Below the pieces are notes generated by a model. The model saw nothing but the letters and a program-made list of their open reading frames with translations. It ran no database searches and had not been told where the DNA came from. The position numbers and the translations under genes are program-made. This document shows positions 52,888-64,000 of a stretch of DNA of 64,000 nt, piece by piece (position 1 is the stretch's first letter; each line of letters starts with the position of its first letter). Source of the stretch: Atrichornis clamosus (Eukaryota; Chordata; Aves; Passeriformes; Menuridae); NCBI GenBank assembly GCA_013400975.1, contig WBMZ01009034.1:156023-220022 (forward strand). The letters run 5' to 3'.

Positions 52888-53670
52888 CTTTTTCCCTGAA
52901 AGTCTACATTTTAAAATCACAGCTTTAAACAGGCCAGGATTGCAAATGTCATGAATCATTTACCTGTGATACTAATGGACTGCAGCAAAATCTCTAGTTG
53001 ACATAATGCTGGGCTACTTTAAATGAGTGCCCCCTTACGCTTATTAATAATCTAATAATGTTAGCACTCTAAAATAAAGCTTTAAATACTATTTTTTTTA
53101 AGTCTTGTAGCCTTGGCCTGGCCGACATACTGACTTCCTGAGCTGTGCAGATCTACCTCCTCTAAGAACAAGGTTTCTCAGTTGGAATGACCAAGAAAAC
53201 TACCACACACAGAACCCAGAGTTAAAAAATACACCTATTAGTACCATCCAGGAAACACATCTCCTAGTACATCAAGGCTACTGCAGAAAGGCATCTTTCA
53301 TCTTGGTTTTGACAAAATTCCTCTCCCCACAGTGAACGCAATTCATCTGATGGATTTCTCTTTCAAATGAGGAATGAAGTCCTTCTCTGTAATGTTACTG
53401 AACATGAAATAAAAATGAAATAGAATCTAAATATACCCAACACTATTCTGCTCTCCATCCCTCACATGAATCCAGTATCACTCTAGTGCCTAAACACAAG
53501 CATTAGAGGCAGCAATCATCCATTCTTCAGTGTAAAAAAGCAACTTAGTAAATGTTAAGAACAAGCATAAGAACCTTGCAATGACTGTCAATGAGAGTAG
53601 TGTATTTTTTGCCGTTTCATTGCTGGGTTTTGGGGCTTTTTTAGTTTCTTGCTCTTATTCAGCATATATG

Positions 53671-53714
53671 CATGCATCCATTTATCTTCCTTCCTACCTA
53701 TCCATCTATCCACA
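53671..53714. repeat. Degenerate (ATCY)n tetranucleotide tract
   Basis: CATGCATCCATTTATCTTCC is followed by CTACCTATCCATCTATCCAC, an imperfect ATCC/ATCT repeat on the plus strand. It is an interrupted, old microsatellite. Confidence 0.65.
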
Positions 53715-56700
53715 GATAAGGGGCACGCTAAGTGCATTAGTGCACGGCTGCGTGTAAAGACAGCTACCCCTCCTTCATCCTCCTTTATAACCAGATGCCT
53801 CTGCTAGCCCCTTCCTGCAGTTTCTCCCACTGGCATCTCTTACACGACTGTGCAGTGGTGGTCCCATCATGACCTGATTTCCAGGAGATCAGAGGTATAC
53901 TGGAGTTGGGCTTCATCATGCAATCATTCATGTATTTTCACCAGGATTTTCCCTTTGGACTAAACTATCCCAGCCTCTACAGACCAGCCTAGTCTTGACA
54001 AAATCAGTCCTAGATGCACCTTTCTTGTGCTGGTCTCTAAGACAGACACACTGGATAAGGGCAGCAGTGACAGCTGACACACAGACTACCAGCAGGAATG
54101 ACTGCTAGACTTGAAAGGTGGATCCTTCCATCTGGGCAAACATTTCTGAGTGCCATTCTTCAAAAAGAGAAGAGGGCAAAGCCTGAACCAACAGTCCTGC
54201 TTTTCGGGACATGAATTCCATCGCGCAGAGAGATGGAGAGTTTTAAAATATGGGTACTGTGCTGTTACAACCATGTCAGACCCTCCAGCTCACCCATGTC
54301 ACTCCAGATGGCATTAACCTGGAATTATGTCTAATGAAAAGTGAGGCTGTACCCTTCATACTTCTTCCCTGGCCCCACACAAGAACCTCAGGCCTTGGAG
54401 AAGGGAACAGAGAAGGAGTGCAGAGAAGAGAGCATGTGATTGGATGAGTCAGAGATGGGAAGAACTGCCCAGGATGATTATCTCCGAACCCAAGGAAGGA
54501 TACAGCGGGATTGTGGTTGCAGCAGCGTGGTGGTCCCCAAGAATGGCTGTGACTGTACTTTTTGGGGGTCATGGGCCCCCTTCAGAGGAGAGAAGAATGT
54601 TCTGCACTTCACAAGATCAAGACAAATGTCTGTGTATTCTCATTTTTACCATTGCTCATGATAACACCATTTTATCTTAATTCCTTCAAGATTACTGCAA
54701 AGCTGGTAATTGCAATCAAGCTATTTTATAAGTCCAATTTATAGGAGACCAAATTATTTATTATTTATTTTCAGTTCTAAGTGGATCATTTGTGTTTTCT
54801 CTGAGTGATATGATGTGTACAAAATATCTCTAAAAATGTCAACTAAGTGGAGAGATACAGAAAAATGACTCTGTCTCGTAAGTACCCATAGCTTTCAGAA
54901 TACAAATCATTCTTACACAAACACAGGAATAGCATGGTCGGCTTCCACAGAGTATTAGAAATACATAAAAAGACACACTGTATGCCATGAAGGTCTTACA
55001 GCTAAAAGGTTTACTCAAGCGAGTAGTCCTGTTGACTTCAGTCCCCACACCATCACAGACCACCTCTTGCTAATTCAACTCTTAGTGCTGCTCTAAATCC
55101 AACTTCTGTTTTAGCCAAACCAAGCAACTCCTCCCCACAGTCTCTAATATCCCCCACCTCTCCCCGTGACACTCCAGATTCCTGAATGACACAATCTTTC
55201 TGGACACTCACAATTAGCAACTATTTTACTGGAAATGGGAACTCAGGCACTGGGGTTGACAACTGTTAAGCAGTTGCTTATAAAAGTTCCAGTTAAAATG
55301 GTTTATTTGCAAACACACATGGAAGTCTTAAGCTATCGACTGGCTTTTGTGCGGATCTAATCTATTACCACGGGGCTATTCAGTATATACAACTTCACTC
55401 AGCCTGCAGAAGTAAAACACAAATTCACTGGGGTGCAATTTACTGTGGCAATAACCATACTGTTTACATCATGATCAAGTACAAAGAGTTGGTCTAATAT
55501 CCCCAAGGAGAACAGACTGTGTAAATAAGCATCTTTTATGGGAGGGCTCTGAGATTTATTCCTGATGCTTTCCAGTCGTGACTTTGGAAAAGTCCTTGCA
55601 AGCCCTTCCAAGCCAGCAAGGTCAAGCTGACCTTTTTGATAGCTGCTGGTAAGATATCTGACCTCGTGTTAAATACAAACTTAGCTGTGACCTTCACCAA
55701 ACCAGAAAAACGCAAGTTCCACCATCGAGAATCACAACAGCCCCATCTGTGCTGGCAGCAACACTGGGCAGTTACAGCTGAACCTCCGCTCTCACACCGT
55801 TAATTAACCCCTGATGTTTCAAAAACACCTTGCTGGATTGGGGCAGTCTGGATTCTTCCAGCCTGACCCAGGAAAGTGCTGGCAGCAGTCAGGATGGCCA
55901 AAGGCACAGCACTGGTGGATTTGCACTGACAGGCAGCACTGTGGAGGAAGTAACACTTGGGAATCCCACACTAGAGCTGTAAATCCTCAGAGTCCTATGT
56001 TACAGCAAAGATGACTCAAATTAGACTTGAGAAAAACCTTTCTAAGAGAATGAAGCACTGGGACAGATTGTAGAGTTTCCAATACAAAGTCTCAAATGGT
56101 AACATGCCTGAGGTATGTGTGTGGGTCCTGTGTTCTGGGCAGGAGGATGAACTACAGGTGCTTCTGAGGTCTTTTTCAGTCCTATTTCTGTGACTCTGCT
56201 CTCAAGTGTGTTGTCCCATCTCCTGAAAGACGGAAATGAAATTTCTGTTCCATAGTTTTTTTACTGTACACGCTCACTGGTGCTAATGACAGAAGTGAGA
56301 ACAGGACCCCATGTTTACAGGCTTCTTTTTCCGAGCATCTTCTCCTCCCTCCCAGCACATATGGCAGCTTTTCTCTTGAGTCTGTATGGTGTTCTCCAGT
56401 CTCTTGACAGATAAACAGCTATGAGTTCGGCTGCCTTTCTGCAGTACTAAAAAAGATCTGAAGGCTTTGCATTTTCAAAGACAACCTCTTCTTTTTAGAC
56501 TGTGTTCTCCCGGTCTCCAGAATGGGAGTCCAGTGATATAATGATTCCTCTGATTCATGTGCATGCCACATCCCATTTTTTCTTCAGCAGTGTACAAGGG
56601 AGTTTATTTTTAGGATATTATCTCATGATACCCTTGATAACCCAACTTCTACATAATCTAACCCTTAGTAACATAACCTATTTACTTCCTCAGGCTATTG

Positions 56701-59700
56701 TAAGCTCTGTTTCCTCTTTTCAGTTTCCTGACCTTTTTTTTTTTCTTTCAGATTTTGTAAATTTTTACTAGTTGCAGAATTTTGCTTTACACAGAAACTC
56801 TGCTGCACCCCTAGCCCTGCTTCATCGTGTGCAGTAAGCATCAAGGGAACAGGTACTACACCTGTTTCATCCCTCTACGCCCTCTGCATTACATCTTACG
56901 TTTTCATGAGCAAACATCTGTAAGCTGAACTCATTACACATCCACTGATTTCTAGAGTGGGATGGGCAGTACATGGCAATGGCACTCATGCCACAGTCTG
57001 CACGGAGCTGCCAGGTCATGCAATGACCTTCTCCTCTCTAACTGTTCAAGTATGTTAGAAATCGTTTAAAATCACGTGCAATACTTCTCTAATGTTGCCC
57101 TTTCATGTAAATGATGATAATGAACCGCATGACGGAGCAAGGAAGAAATACCATTCCTTTTAATATGGGCTTTGAACCAAGAGAAACACACAAAATACCA
57201 TTTTTCAGGGCTCTACCCTAACTTATAAAATTTTTTTTGTTGTTATTCAGAAGATGGTTTTGGTGTCTGGAAAAATGCCATGTGCTATCTCAGACATAAA
57301 GGAGTCAGGCAAATAAACCACACTGGAAAAACTCTCTCTGTGATTTGCTTAAGTAGCAATTTAAGTGAATAAGAAATCAGCTGCTCATCTCAATTAGAAG
57401 ACAGTCACAGCCAAAAAATCCTATTATAAAGGCCATATCATAAAAATGTGGATTAGGAATTTCCCTAAATTCTATTTACAGAAGAAAGTGCCGGATGAAG
57501 ATCCAAAGGATTTCATCCCTGTCTATGGCAACATCTGTTTCTTACATGAAATGTGTCTTCAAGACATTTCATCTTTCTATAGTCATTTCTCCATCTACAA
57601 AAACTTATGTTCCTTTAAAAAGTGCTTTAAGCTCTATGGATGAGAAAAGCTATGTGAAAAGAAGGTCACATTTTTATCACGATTGTCACTAGTAAGCTAC
57701 CACAAGCAAGAATATTTGTCAAATTATGAGTTTAATGAGGTAAGTTTATCAAAACGTAAGGAGGAATGCTGGCAGAAAAGCCCCATATACTCCTTTCTAA
57801 AGTTTTGTCATACTGACAAACACAATTATACAGAAATGTTCCTGATAAATTCTGGAACCTCCCCAGATAACAAAAGCTTGGTACAATCCCTTAACAACAA
57901 GAAGAGAGACCCAGGATGGATACTGCTCAATTTAAAAGGTTAAAGGGTCACAAACATGGAAACATATCCAACACATTTGCCCCACAGGATCTCAGTGAGC
58001 ACAGATGGCACCACCAACCACTTCCGCTGTTTACAGTACACGGAGAAAGAAACATCCCAACTCGGATAAATCCCATCAGCAGCACAGCTGTTCAGGAAAA
58101 GCCATTGGGAGCCCCCTCTGAAAAGCAGGCAGCCAAATTCAGTGTCGACAGCAGCAATGTGGTAAGACAGTCAGATAGAAGGAAAGTGTGGACACCAAAA
58201 ACTCCTGTTATAAACCACATCACGCTGAGATCTAGTAGATTTAATTGGTTTCATAATGCTCTGCTTGTGCCACCTCGAAGAAAGTAGCTGAGAAGATGTA
58301 AAACCAAGTGAGGAGATGCCAGTTTCACAGTTAAATTGCTGAATTTGGTAAGACACTTGTACCTTCAGTCCCCTTAATATGTTAGCAAAGCAAATTTTTC
58401 CACTTACTGAATCAAATTGTACACACTACACCGCTTTATCCCTCGAGCTCATTTTCTGACTAAGCAATGTTCACCAGTAAGCGTAGCCAGTCTTCACTCA
58501 CATTTGCACCAGCACACAGCAAATATTAATTCAGGCCACACCTTGTTGTCCTTTTCATGCCTAAAACCTCATGAAAATGCACAGCACGAGTGCAAGGTTT
58601 TCTACTTCTAATAATGTGTATTTTGTTACAAAAATAAATGAATTGCAATCAGAGTTAGACAATATTTGGGAAAAAAATGGAGTACATGATCAATTCTGTA
58701 GAAAAAATCTGTAAGAACCTGTAAAAGCCAAAAAACGTAACATCTTCCTAATTCTGGGAAGAATATTTAATTATTAAACCACACAACAACATAAAAAATG
58801 AACGTTAAGAAAGCTTCTACTTTGGTAAAGTTCAGTTTATACTTTGTTAAAATTCCTGTTTCTCATTCCTGTAACATTTTCTTTGGGAGGTTCTCAAACT
58901 ACCTCATAACACATCCACAAAATACATCGCTTATCTACTTTACAGTATCTACTTTACAGATGAGAAAATCAATCAAAGTGTAATTAATTAATTCTTCTAA
59001 AGTTGTAATCATCCCTAACACAGAGATCAAAGATACTCTATTGCAATCCTGGCAGTAAGGGAGCAAGGCAGGGAAGCAAAGTTAACCTCAGTCTCCAAAT
59101 GGCACAGTACATCAGTGATAAAGCTCCTTCTTGCAGGGTGCTAAGAAATTGATTTAAGATTAATCTATCAGATATGCCCACCTCTCTCAAGGCTGTAGGC
59201 AGAGGGATGTGCCACTAAGACAAATGATGAACCGCCATCCTACGACGTCGCTGGCCTTGCCACTTGCAATCAGAACAGCTACGAAATGGCACTGCACTGC
59301 AAAGAACAGAGGTTGCATGAGGCACATCTGGGACTGAGATCCCGTCACGGTGGGAAAAATCTCTTCCTTCCAAAACACTGAGCTTCTCCAACAGGCTGGA
59401 GGTTAAAAACAATCCTGCAAAATAACTGATGAGTTCATCAAATGTACAGGGAACTCGAGGCTGAAATGTCTATTTTGCTTGACAAGCGAAGCAGACGCAC
59501 TGAGAGGGAGTGAGTAAAATATATTAACTACAGACTTAGCAACAGGATATCGGAAAACATTCTGAGTTTTCAGGAAATCTTCTTTATAATTCCAGAAGCA
59601 CACGTAAGGCTGTTATGGCGAAGCTTTGGCTGGCTTCTCTTGCCAGAAACAACTGCAGGTTACCAGAAAGAAAGCCTTATCATGGGCCTGTATCATCAGC

Positions 59701-60879
59701 ACACACAAAAACCTGTATGACCCCAGGAAAACAAGTCCACCATCCACAGAAACCTGAGGGATGTGTTTTTGATGGCCGCTACATTCAAAGTCAGTGGTTA
59801 GATACTATAACCAAGGCATAACCAAAATGTCAATCAAATGCAACACAATCACAGAGCAATAAAAATTCAGCTTTGGTCGAGACAAAGAGGCCCGCCACTA
59901 CTCTTCACAGAATCACTAACATTCAATATTTGAAGGCTTCACAACATGCCAGATTTCTTTACCATCACACATGATGTACTTCCCAGCTTAAAAGTGCCAC
60001 AGATGTGCAGGGATGTTGCCCGCAGAACATGCAACCAGGGAAACACAACAGATTGAGTACAATGTCAAAAAAAGCAGTAACATGGAATAGGAACATCCAG
60101 CCAGGTAACAGCCCTGCAGGTACCCAGGATGTCCGAACAGAGCAGAGCCTCTAAGGCACAGGCAGATAATCCTCAGCTCAGTTCAGTGCCAGTGAGGCAC
60201 GTTCCACAGGGATGTGGTTTCACGAGAGCAAGCTCGTGGTCTGAATGACCCGCAATCCAGAAAATATGATATAGACTTAGGAAAAGTTCAGAGAAACTGG
60301 AGGTCCCCCGTCTTCAGAGGAACTGGAGTGTGCATTTCTGTGCAGAAGATCAAAGACATGAAACAGAACATGAAGGACAGTCAGAAAACTGACCCTGCTG
60401 GAAGCCAGGAGGCAAGACAAGGTGACAGCCCATGGCCCTCTCCAAGCCTATGGTGATGTGTGTTGCAGCCTTGAGAACCCCCACTGGGCCCTGCAGAAGA
60501 CACTGCAGAAGAACAGAGTTCACCCAACTGACCTACGACAACAAAGCAGACACACACCCAAGACATGTCTGTGTACAGTGACAAAGTTCTAAGACCATAA
60601 AACAAACCTCGAAACCAGAAGCTTAATGAAGTTTTTTTCTCCCTCTCCTTTTAGGTTTCTTTGTTCTCCACTATTTTAATATAATATCAGGAATTTGAAA
60701 TATATTTTAAAATATATTGTTACACCTATTATCTCCATACCAAAGGCTTCACAGTGAACTCAGGCCGATGCCTTAAAACTCCAAAGTAATTTGTCATCAG
60801 GGCCATCCATCCACCATGCATTTCATTTCTCCTCATACTAACCGTCCCATCCTGCTCCTACTTTCTTTTTTTTTTTTGT

Positions 60880-61375
60880 CCCCCCCACAAGAAGGACACT
60901 GAGGCACTGAAGCATGTCCAGAGAAGGGCAACAGAGCTGGTGAAAGAGGCTGGAGCACGAGTCTGATGAGCAGCAGCTGAGGGAGCTGGGGGTGTTCAGC
61001 CAGGAGGAAAGGAAGCTCAGGGGAGACTTTACCACTCTCTACAACTACCTGAAAGGAGGCTGCAGCCAGGTGGGGGTCGGTCTCTTCTCCCTGATAACAA
61101 GTAATAAGATAAGAGAAAATGGCCTCAAGTTGCACCAGAAGAGGCTAACATTGGATATTAGGAGAAATTTCTTCACCAAAAGGGTTGTCAAGCACTGGAA
61201 CAAGGCTGCCCAGGGAGGTGGTTGAGTCAGCCATCCCTGGGGTATTTAAAAGATGTGTAGATGTGGCACTTGGGGCCATGGCTTAGTGGTGAGTTTGGTA
61301 GTGCGGGGTCAACACTTGGACTCCATGATCACAAAGGTCTTTTCTAACCTAAACGATTCTATGACTCTGTAAACA
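60880..61375 (+). mobile_element. CR1 LINE fragment, best preserved copy
   Basis: About 490 nt of CR1 in sense orientation, starting near CAAGAAGGACACTGAGGCAC and running through GCTGAGGGAGCTGGGGGTGT, CTACAACTACCTGAAAGGAG and GGTTGTCAAGCACTGGAACA to the 3' end CGATTCTATGACTCTG. A run of 12 T at 60866-60877 and a C run precede it. The 77-codon plus-strand frame at 60992-61225 is CR1 sequence. This copy looks younger than the others by eye, because long stretches match the family consensus. Confidence 0.95.
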
Positions 61376-63127
61376 AAAATGATTAGATGAAACCTACAAG
61401 CTGAAGTATGAGAGATACACTTTATCCTCAGTATCAGCAGAGTTAAATACATAAGGGAGGAATGAAGTATATTGATAGCTGAAAGGTTTGCTCATTTGAG
61501 TTCACTTCTACAGTAAATTTTTTCACTAGATCCACTTTTGAGAAAGTCAAAGTGTAATAAACGAAGTTATTCTCTGTAGGGTTACTGACGAGAAAAAAAA
61601 GAGTTATAAGTAGTATTGATTTGGGGTGAAATGGTAGAACGTGACAATCAATAGAGCTTAGTCAGATATAAAATAGAAGGAGTCACACAAGTCATGAGAG
61701 GATTATTACAGGAGACAAATCCTGGTATCAGCTAAGGAAGGGAGGAAGCTGTAAATGGGATCCAAAATATAAGCTGTGGACTGCTTTATAGAAAAAATAA
61801 CCCTAAACTATTCATTTTAATGTTTTAATATGTGAGATAGTTTATATTTCAGCATATTGTCAGTGCTGTTTTTCTAAAGCTTTTGAAACAAATTCTTTCC
61901 ACCTCCATAGTATTTTCATTAAATGTCATCAAAGCTCCTTTCAAATCTCTGAGAGAAGTATGATTATCCTTATTTAACAGATAATGGGAAGATAGAACAA
62001 GATTGGGGCTACATTTTCCAAACCAGTCGGTAATGCCGCGTGCCTTTTGTCTAAATACGCAAATCCATAAAATGAGAGCCCTACAGAAACGAAATTTTCA
62101 AAGGTCCCAGGAAAATCACAACTTTGGTCGATATCAATAGCTGCTTACAAGTTCCCAAACTCTGGGTCACAGGCTGGGGACCCAAAAGCTGAACCTTAGC
62201 AACAAACACAGCAAGCTGTGTAAGCACAGTGAGCTCGCTCACAGATACAAGAGAGCCTAAAATAGGAGGGATGCTAATTCACAGTCCTCTGTTCTAATTA
62301 CAAAGCTCATTATTTTTACCACTTGAGTGACTCAGGGTGAAAAAAACCCAACAACCGTATATTCCACCACACGAAAGAACTGTACATTTGCTGGTATTTA
62401 ATACAGTGCCTACCTTCTGAGAACAACCACACTGGAAAATAACAGCAGTAATCAGAACAGCAATGAATGTATTTCACTGGCGATTTTACCCATGCACAAT
62501 CCTTCAGTGCATTACCTTTTCCTAGACTCTCAACCAAAAAAAAAAAAATTATTGTAAAATCCTAAAATGCCTTACAAATGAAATTTGATACAGAATTAGT
62601 TACACTTCCAAGGTGAAAGGCAGCAGTGTTAATAATGATCAACATCGCACCAGAATTTATTGCAGGCTGTGATGGTAACTATTCCATTCAAGGGAGATAT
62701 AAACCATATTTTGAAGAACCTCTTGCACTAATCAGCTAAATAAATGCTGACAATCAAACTGCAGGATATACAGAGCCTCGGGGAGGAGGGGGCCTTAGAA
62801 CAGTTTCATTTTTATGAATGGAGCCATAAGAAGGAGGTTAGAGAAGGACAGGAGCACACACAACTCCAGTCGTGAGAAAGGCACAGGACAGGCTGAATAG
62901 CATCACCACACTGAATCAGGAGCTGGCCAGGAAATCAAGGGTTACACAGTTGCAACGAAATAAAGTAAAATAAAGGAAAAAAAAGCCATTGATTTCTAAA
63001 GAGGAGTGTGTAGTGACTACAACAGTTTAAAAGCTTGTTTAGCTGGAATCACATTTGCAGTCACGGGATTTCTATTGGAAAATGGCATTATCGTCTCCAG
63101 AGAGAAAACTAGGACTAAATCACATCA

Positions 63128-63182
63128 GGAGGAGGATGGACAAGATGACCTTTTGAAGTCCTCTTCAGCCGTATGTCTGTAA
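63128..63182 (+). mobile_element. Possible CR1 3' remnant
   Basis: The sequence GATGGACAAGATGACCTTTT followed by GAAGTCCTCTTCAGCC resembles the CR1 'gactagatgacctttaaaggtcccttccaacc' region near the 3' end, but only about 50 nt match and no terminal tail follows. It may be coincidental. Confidence 0.4.
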
Positions 63183-63749
63183 GTACACGCTCAGTGACAG
63201 AAAACACATCTGGACTGGAGCTGCTGCGGCTTAGGCACTCAAGTTAGGAAATTTTGGCATAAGTCTTTGGCATGAGAAGAAGCCCAAGCAATTTTTATAT
63301 TGGGCTCTGTCTGCCATTAGTGATGCGATTCAATCATAAAATGGCTTATTCCCCCAACACGAATATATAATACCATGTTGGAGTAGAAATATGAAGCTGC
63401 TCTCATTATCACAGCTAAGTTCATTTTACAGCATAGCAGTTTACTTTAAGACTTTTCCAGTAATCCAAGTCTAATTATGGAATCAATTTAAAACAATTTT
63501 GTAATTAAAAGTACCTGCTGAAAATATCTCACAGGCTCAATAATTTAAATGATAGTGTAAAAAGGTAATTAAAATTAAAAAGGCGAAATGAGGCTGGGTC
63601 GCTCCTTCACTAGGAGTGCTGAAGGACGTTGCATTTGCAGACCCGAATCGCCAGCTTCCTCCCCAAATTTCTGCTTTCCCCAGCTGCATGAGGATTTCGC
63701 ACGAAGAGTCATCCAAGAGATGTCTGAGCGAAGCGCGGCGGGGCAAGGC

Positions 63750-63768
63750 TTTTTTTTTTTTTTTTTAA
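63750..63768. repeat. Homopolymer T19 just inside the first intron
   Basis: A run of 19 T lies about 40 nt downstream (on the gene strand, as poly-A) of the putative first-exon donor, at the edge of the CpG island. It marks the transition from island to AT-rich intron. Confidence 0.9.
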
Positions 63769-63808
63769 TTCAAAAAATTACGCTGTTTCAAAATGAAGCT
63801 GTACTTAC

Positions 63809-64000
63809 AGAGAGCCAGTTCTCCCTAGCCGGGGCCGGGGTGAGGCTCCCTCCTCCCGGGGGTCCCCACGCAGGGTGCCGAAGGCTGCGCGCCTCCGCGG
63901 CGGGCAGGGGAGCGGGTGGGGGGCGCAGGGGGGGAACTTTCCCCGCTCCCCCCGGGTCGGGGCTGCGGGGGCGGCAGGGGAGCGGGGCGGGCGCCGGGGC
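63809..64000 (-). other. SUSD4: Putative non-coding first exon of SUSD4 (5' end cut by window)
   Basis: Read on the minus strand, this GC-rich sequence ends GGCTCTCT followed by GTAAGTACAG, an excellent splice donor at 63808-63803. I see no ATG in the visible part. The phase needed to join CCP1 directly would run through a TAG just before the donor, so it is not the coding signal-peptide exon. It fits a 5' untranslated exon whose start lies above 64000. The link to SUSD4 is inferred from strand, donor direction and position; a separate antisense or alternative transcript is possible. Confidence 0.6.
63820..64000. promoter_or_regulatory. CpG island, likely SUSD4 promoter region (truncated)
   Basis: Composition changes abruptly from AT-rich to very G+C-rich, with roughly 20 CpG dinucleotides counted by eye in about 180 nt, whereas CpG is scarce elsewhere in the window. 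A GC-box-like GGGGCGGG sits at 63984-63991, and GCGCGC and CCGCGG cluster near 63887-63901. No TATA element is evident. A shoulder with several CpGs begins near 63697. The island runs off the window, so its size and transcription start cannot be judged. Confidence 0.8.

Larger units (their letters stand above)
23605..63808 (-). other. Long 5' intronic interval of SUSD4
   Basis: About 40 kb lie between the putative first-exon donor (63808) and the CCP1 acceptor (23605). The exon with the start codon and signal peptide should be inside it if the 63.8-kb exon is the true first exon, but I did not find a hydrophobic segment ending in a phase-1 donor that resembles SUSD4. The interval carries the CR1 copies, the microsatellites and the skewed-composition blocks listed separately. 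Otherwise I see only unremarkable AT-leaning sequence with chance open frames. Confidence 0.7.
1..64000 (-). other. SUSD4: SUSD4 gene, partial (5' half, minus strand)
   Basis: Most or all of the window is one gene read from high to low coordinates: a CpG-island first exon, then exons for CCP1, CCP2 and CCP3. Seen: three sushi exons in the right order, each beginning and ending in phase 1, with translations closely resembling vertebrate SUSD4 as I remember it (for example the stretches [21 protein letters not shown] and SFPVGTV). Known of the family: SUSD4 is a single-pass membrane protein with four CCP modules, reported to restrain complement activation and to be expressed in brain. Missing from view: the signal-peptide exon, which I could not locate, and CCP4, transmembrane and cytoplasmic exons, expected below position 1. 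No second gene was recognised on either strand. Confidence 0.9.

Noticed and set aside
60992..61225. A plus-strand open frame with [18 protein letters not shown].
   Set aside because: This is the CR1 3' region read in sense, not a host gene.
1..64000. Search for CRISPR arrays, tRNA or rRNA genes, operons and phage or plasmid functions.
   Set aside because: None seen; the window is vertebrate intronic DNA with one split gene.

Overview
This window looks like a stretch of an amniote, most probably bird, nuclear genome. It has split genes with consensus splice sites, low gene density and long AT-rich introns. It also has several truncated CR1 (chicken repeat 1) retrotransposon fragments, two of which still end in the ATTCTATGA-type 3' tail. 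There is no sign of operons, ribosome binding sites or other prokaryotic organisation. CR1 elements also occur in other reptiles, so 'bird' is an inference, and I cannot name the species.

The only gene I can support is SUSD4 (sushi domain-containing protein 4), on the minus strand and incomplete at its 3' end. Three consecutive sushi/CCP exons are readable: CCP1 at 23604-23392, CCP2 at 16137-15964 and CCP3 at 12590-12402. Each has an AG acceptor and a GT donor, and all introns between them are phase 1, so the three modules join in one frame. At 63809-64000 a very GC-rich CpG island carries a good splice donor facing the gene. I read it as the promoter and a non-coding first exon, cut by the window edge. 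I could not find the exon that should encode the start codon and signal peptide. The fourth CCP, the transmembrane segment and the cytoplasmic tail should lie beyond position 1.

Layout: 1-12401 is the intron after CCP3. 12591-15963 is the intron between CCP2 and CCP3, and 16138-23391 the intron between CCP1 and CCP2. 23605-63808 is a very long 5' intronic interval of about 40 kb that contains most of the CR1 copies (35.2, 42.2, 42.9, 47.7 and 60.9 kb), a (TG)n microsatellite, an AT-rich tract near 30.3-31.0 kb and several compositionally skewed blocks. Many short open frames exist, but none outside the SUSD4 exons looks like a gene; several are CR1 antisense or sense reading.

I found no unfamiliar multi-gene system here. 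The items most worth a second look are the weak donor after CCP2, where a frame-preserving exon skip is possible, the unlocated signal-peptide exon, the truncated CpG-island promoter, and a few intronic blocks that read like conserved regulatory DNA.
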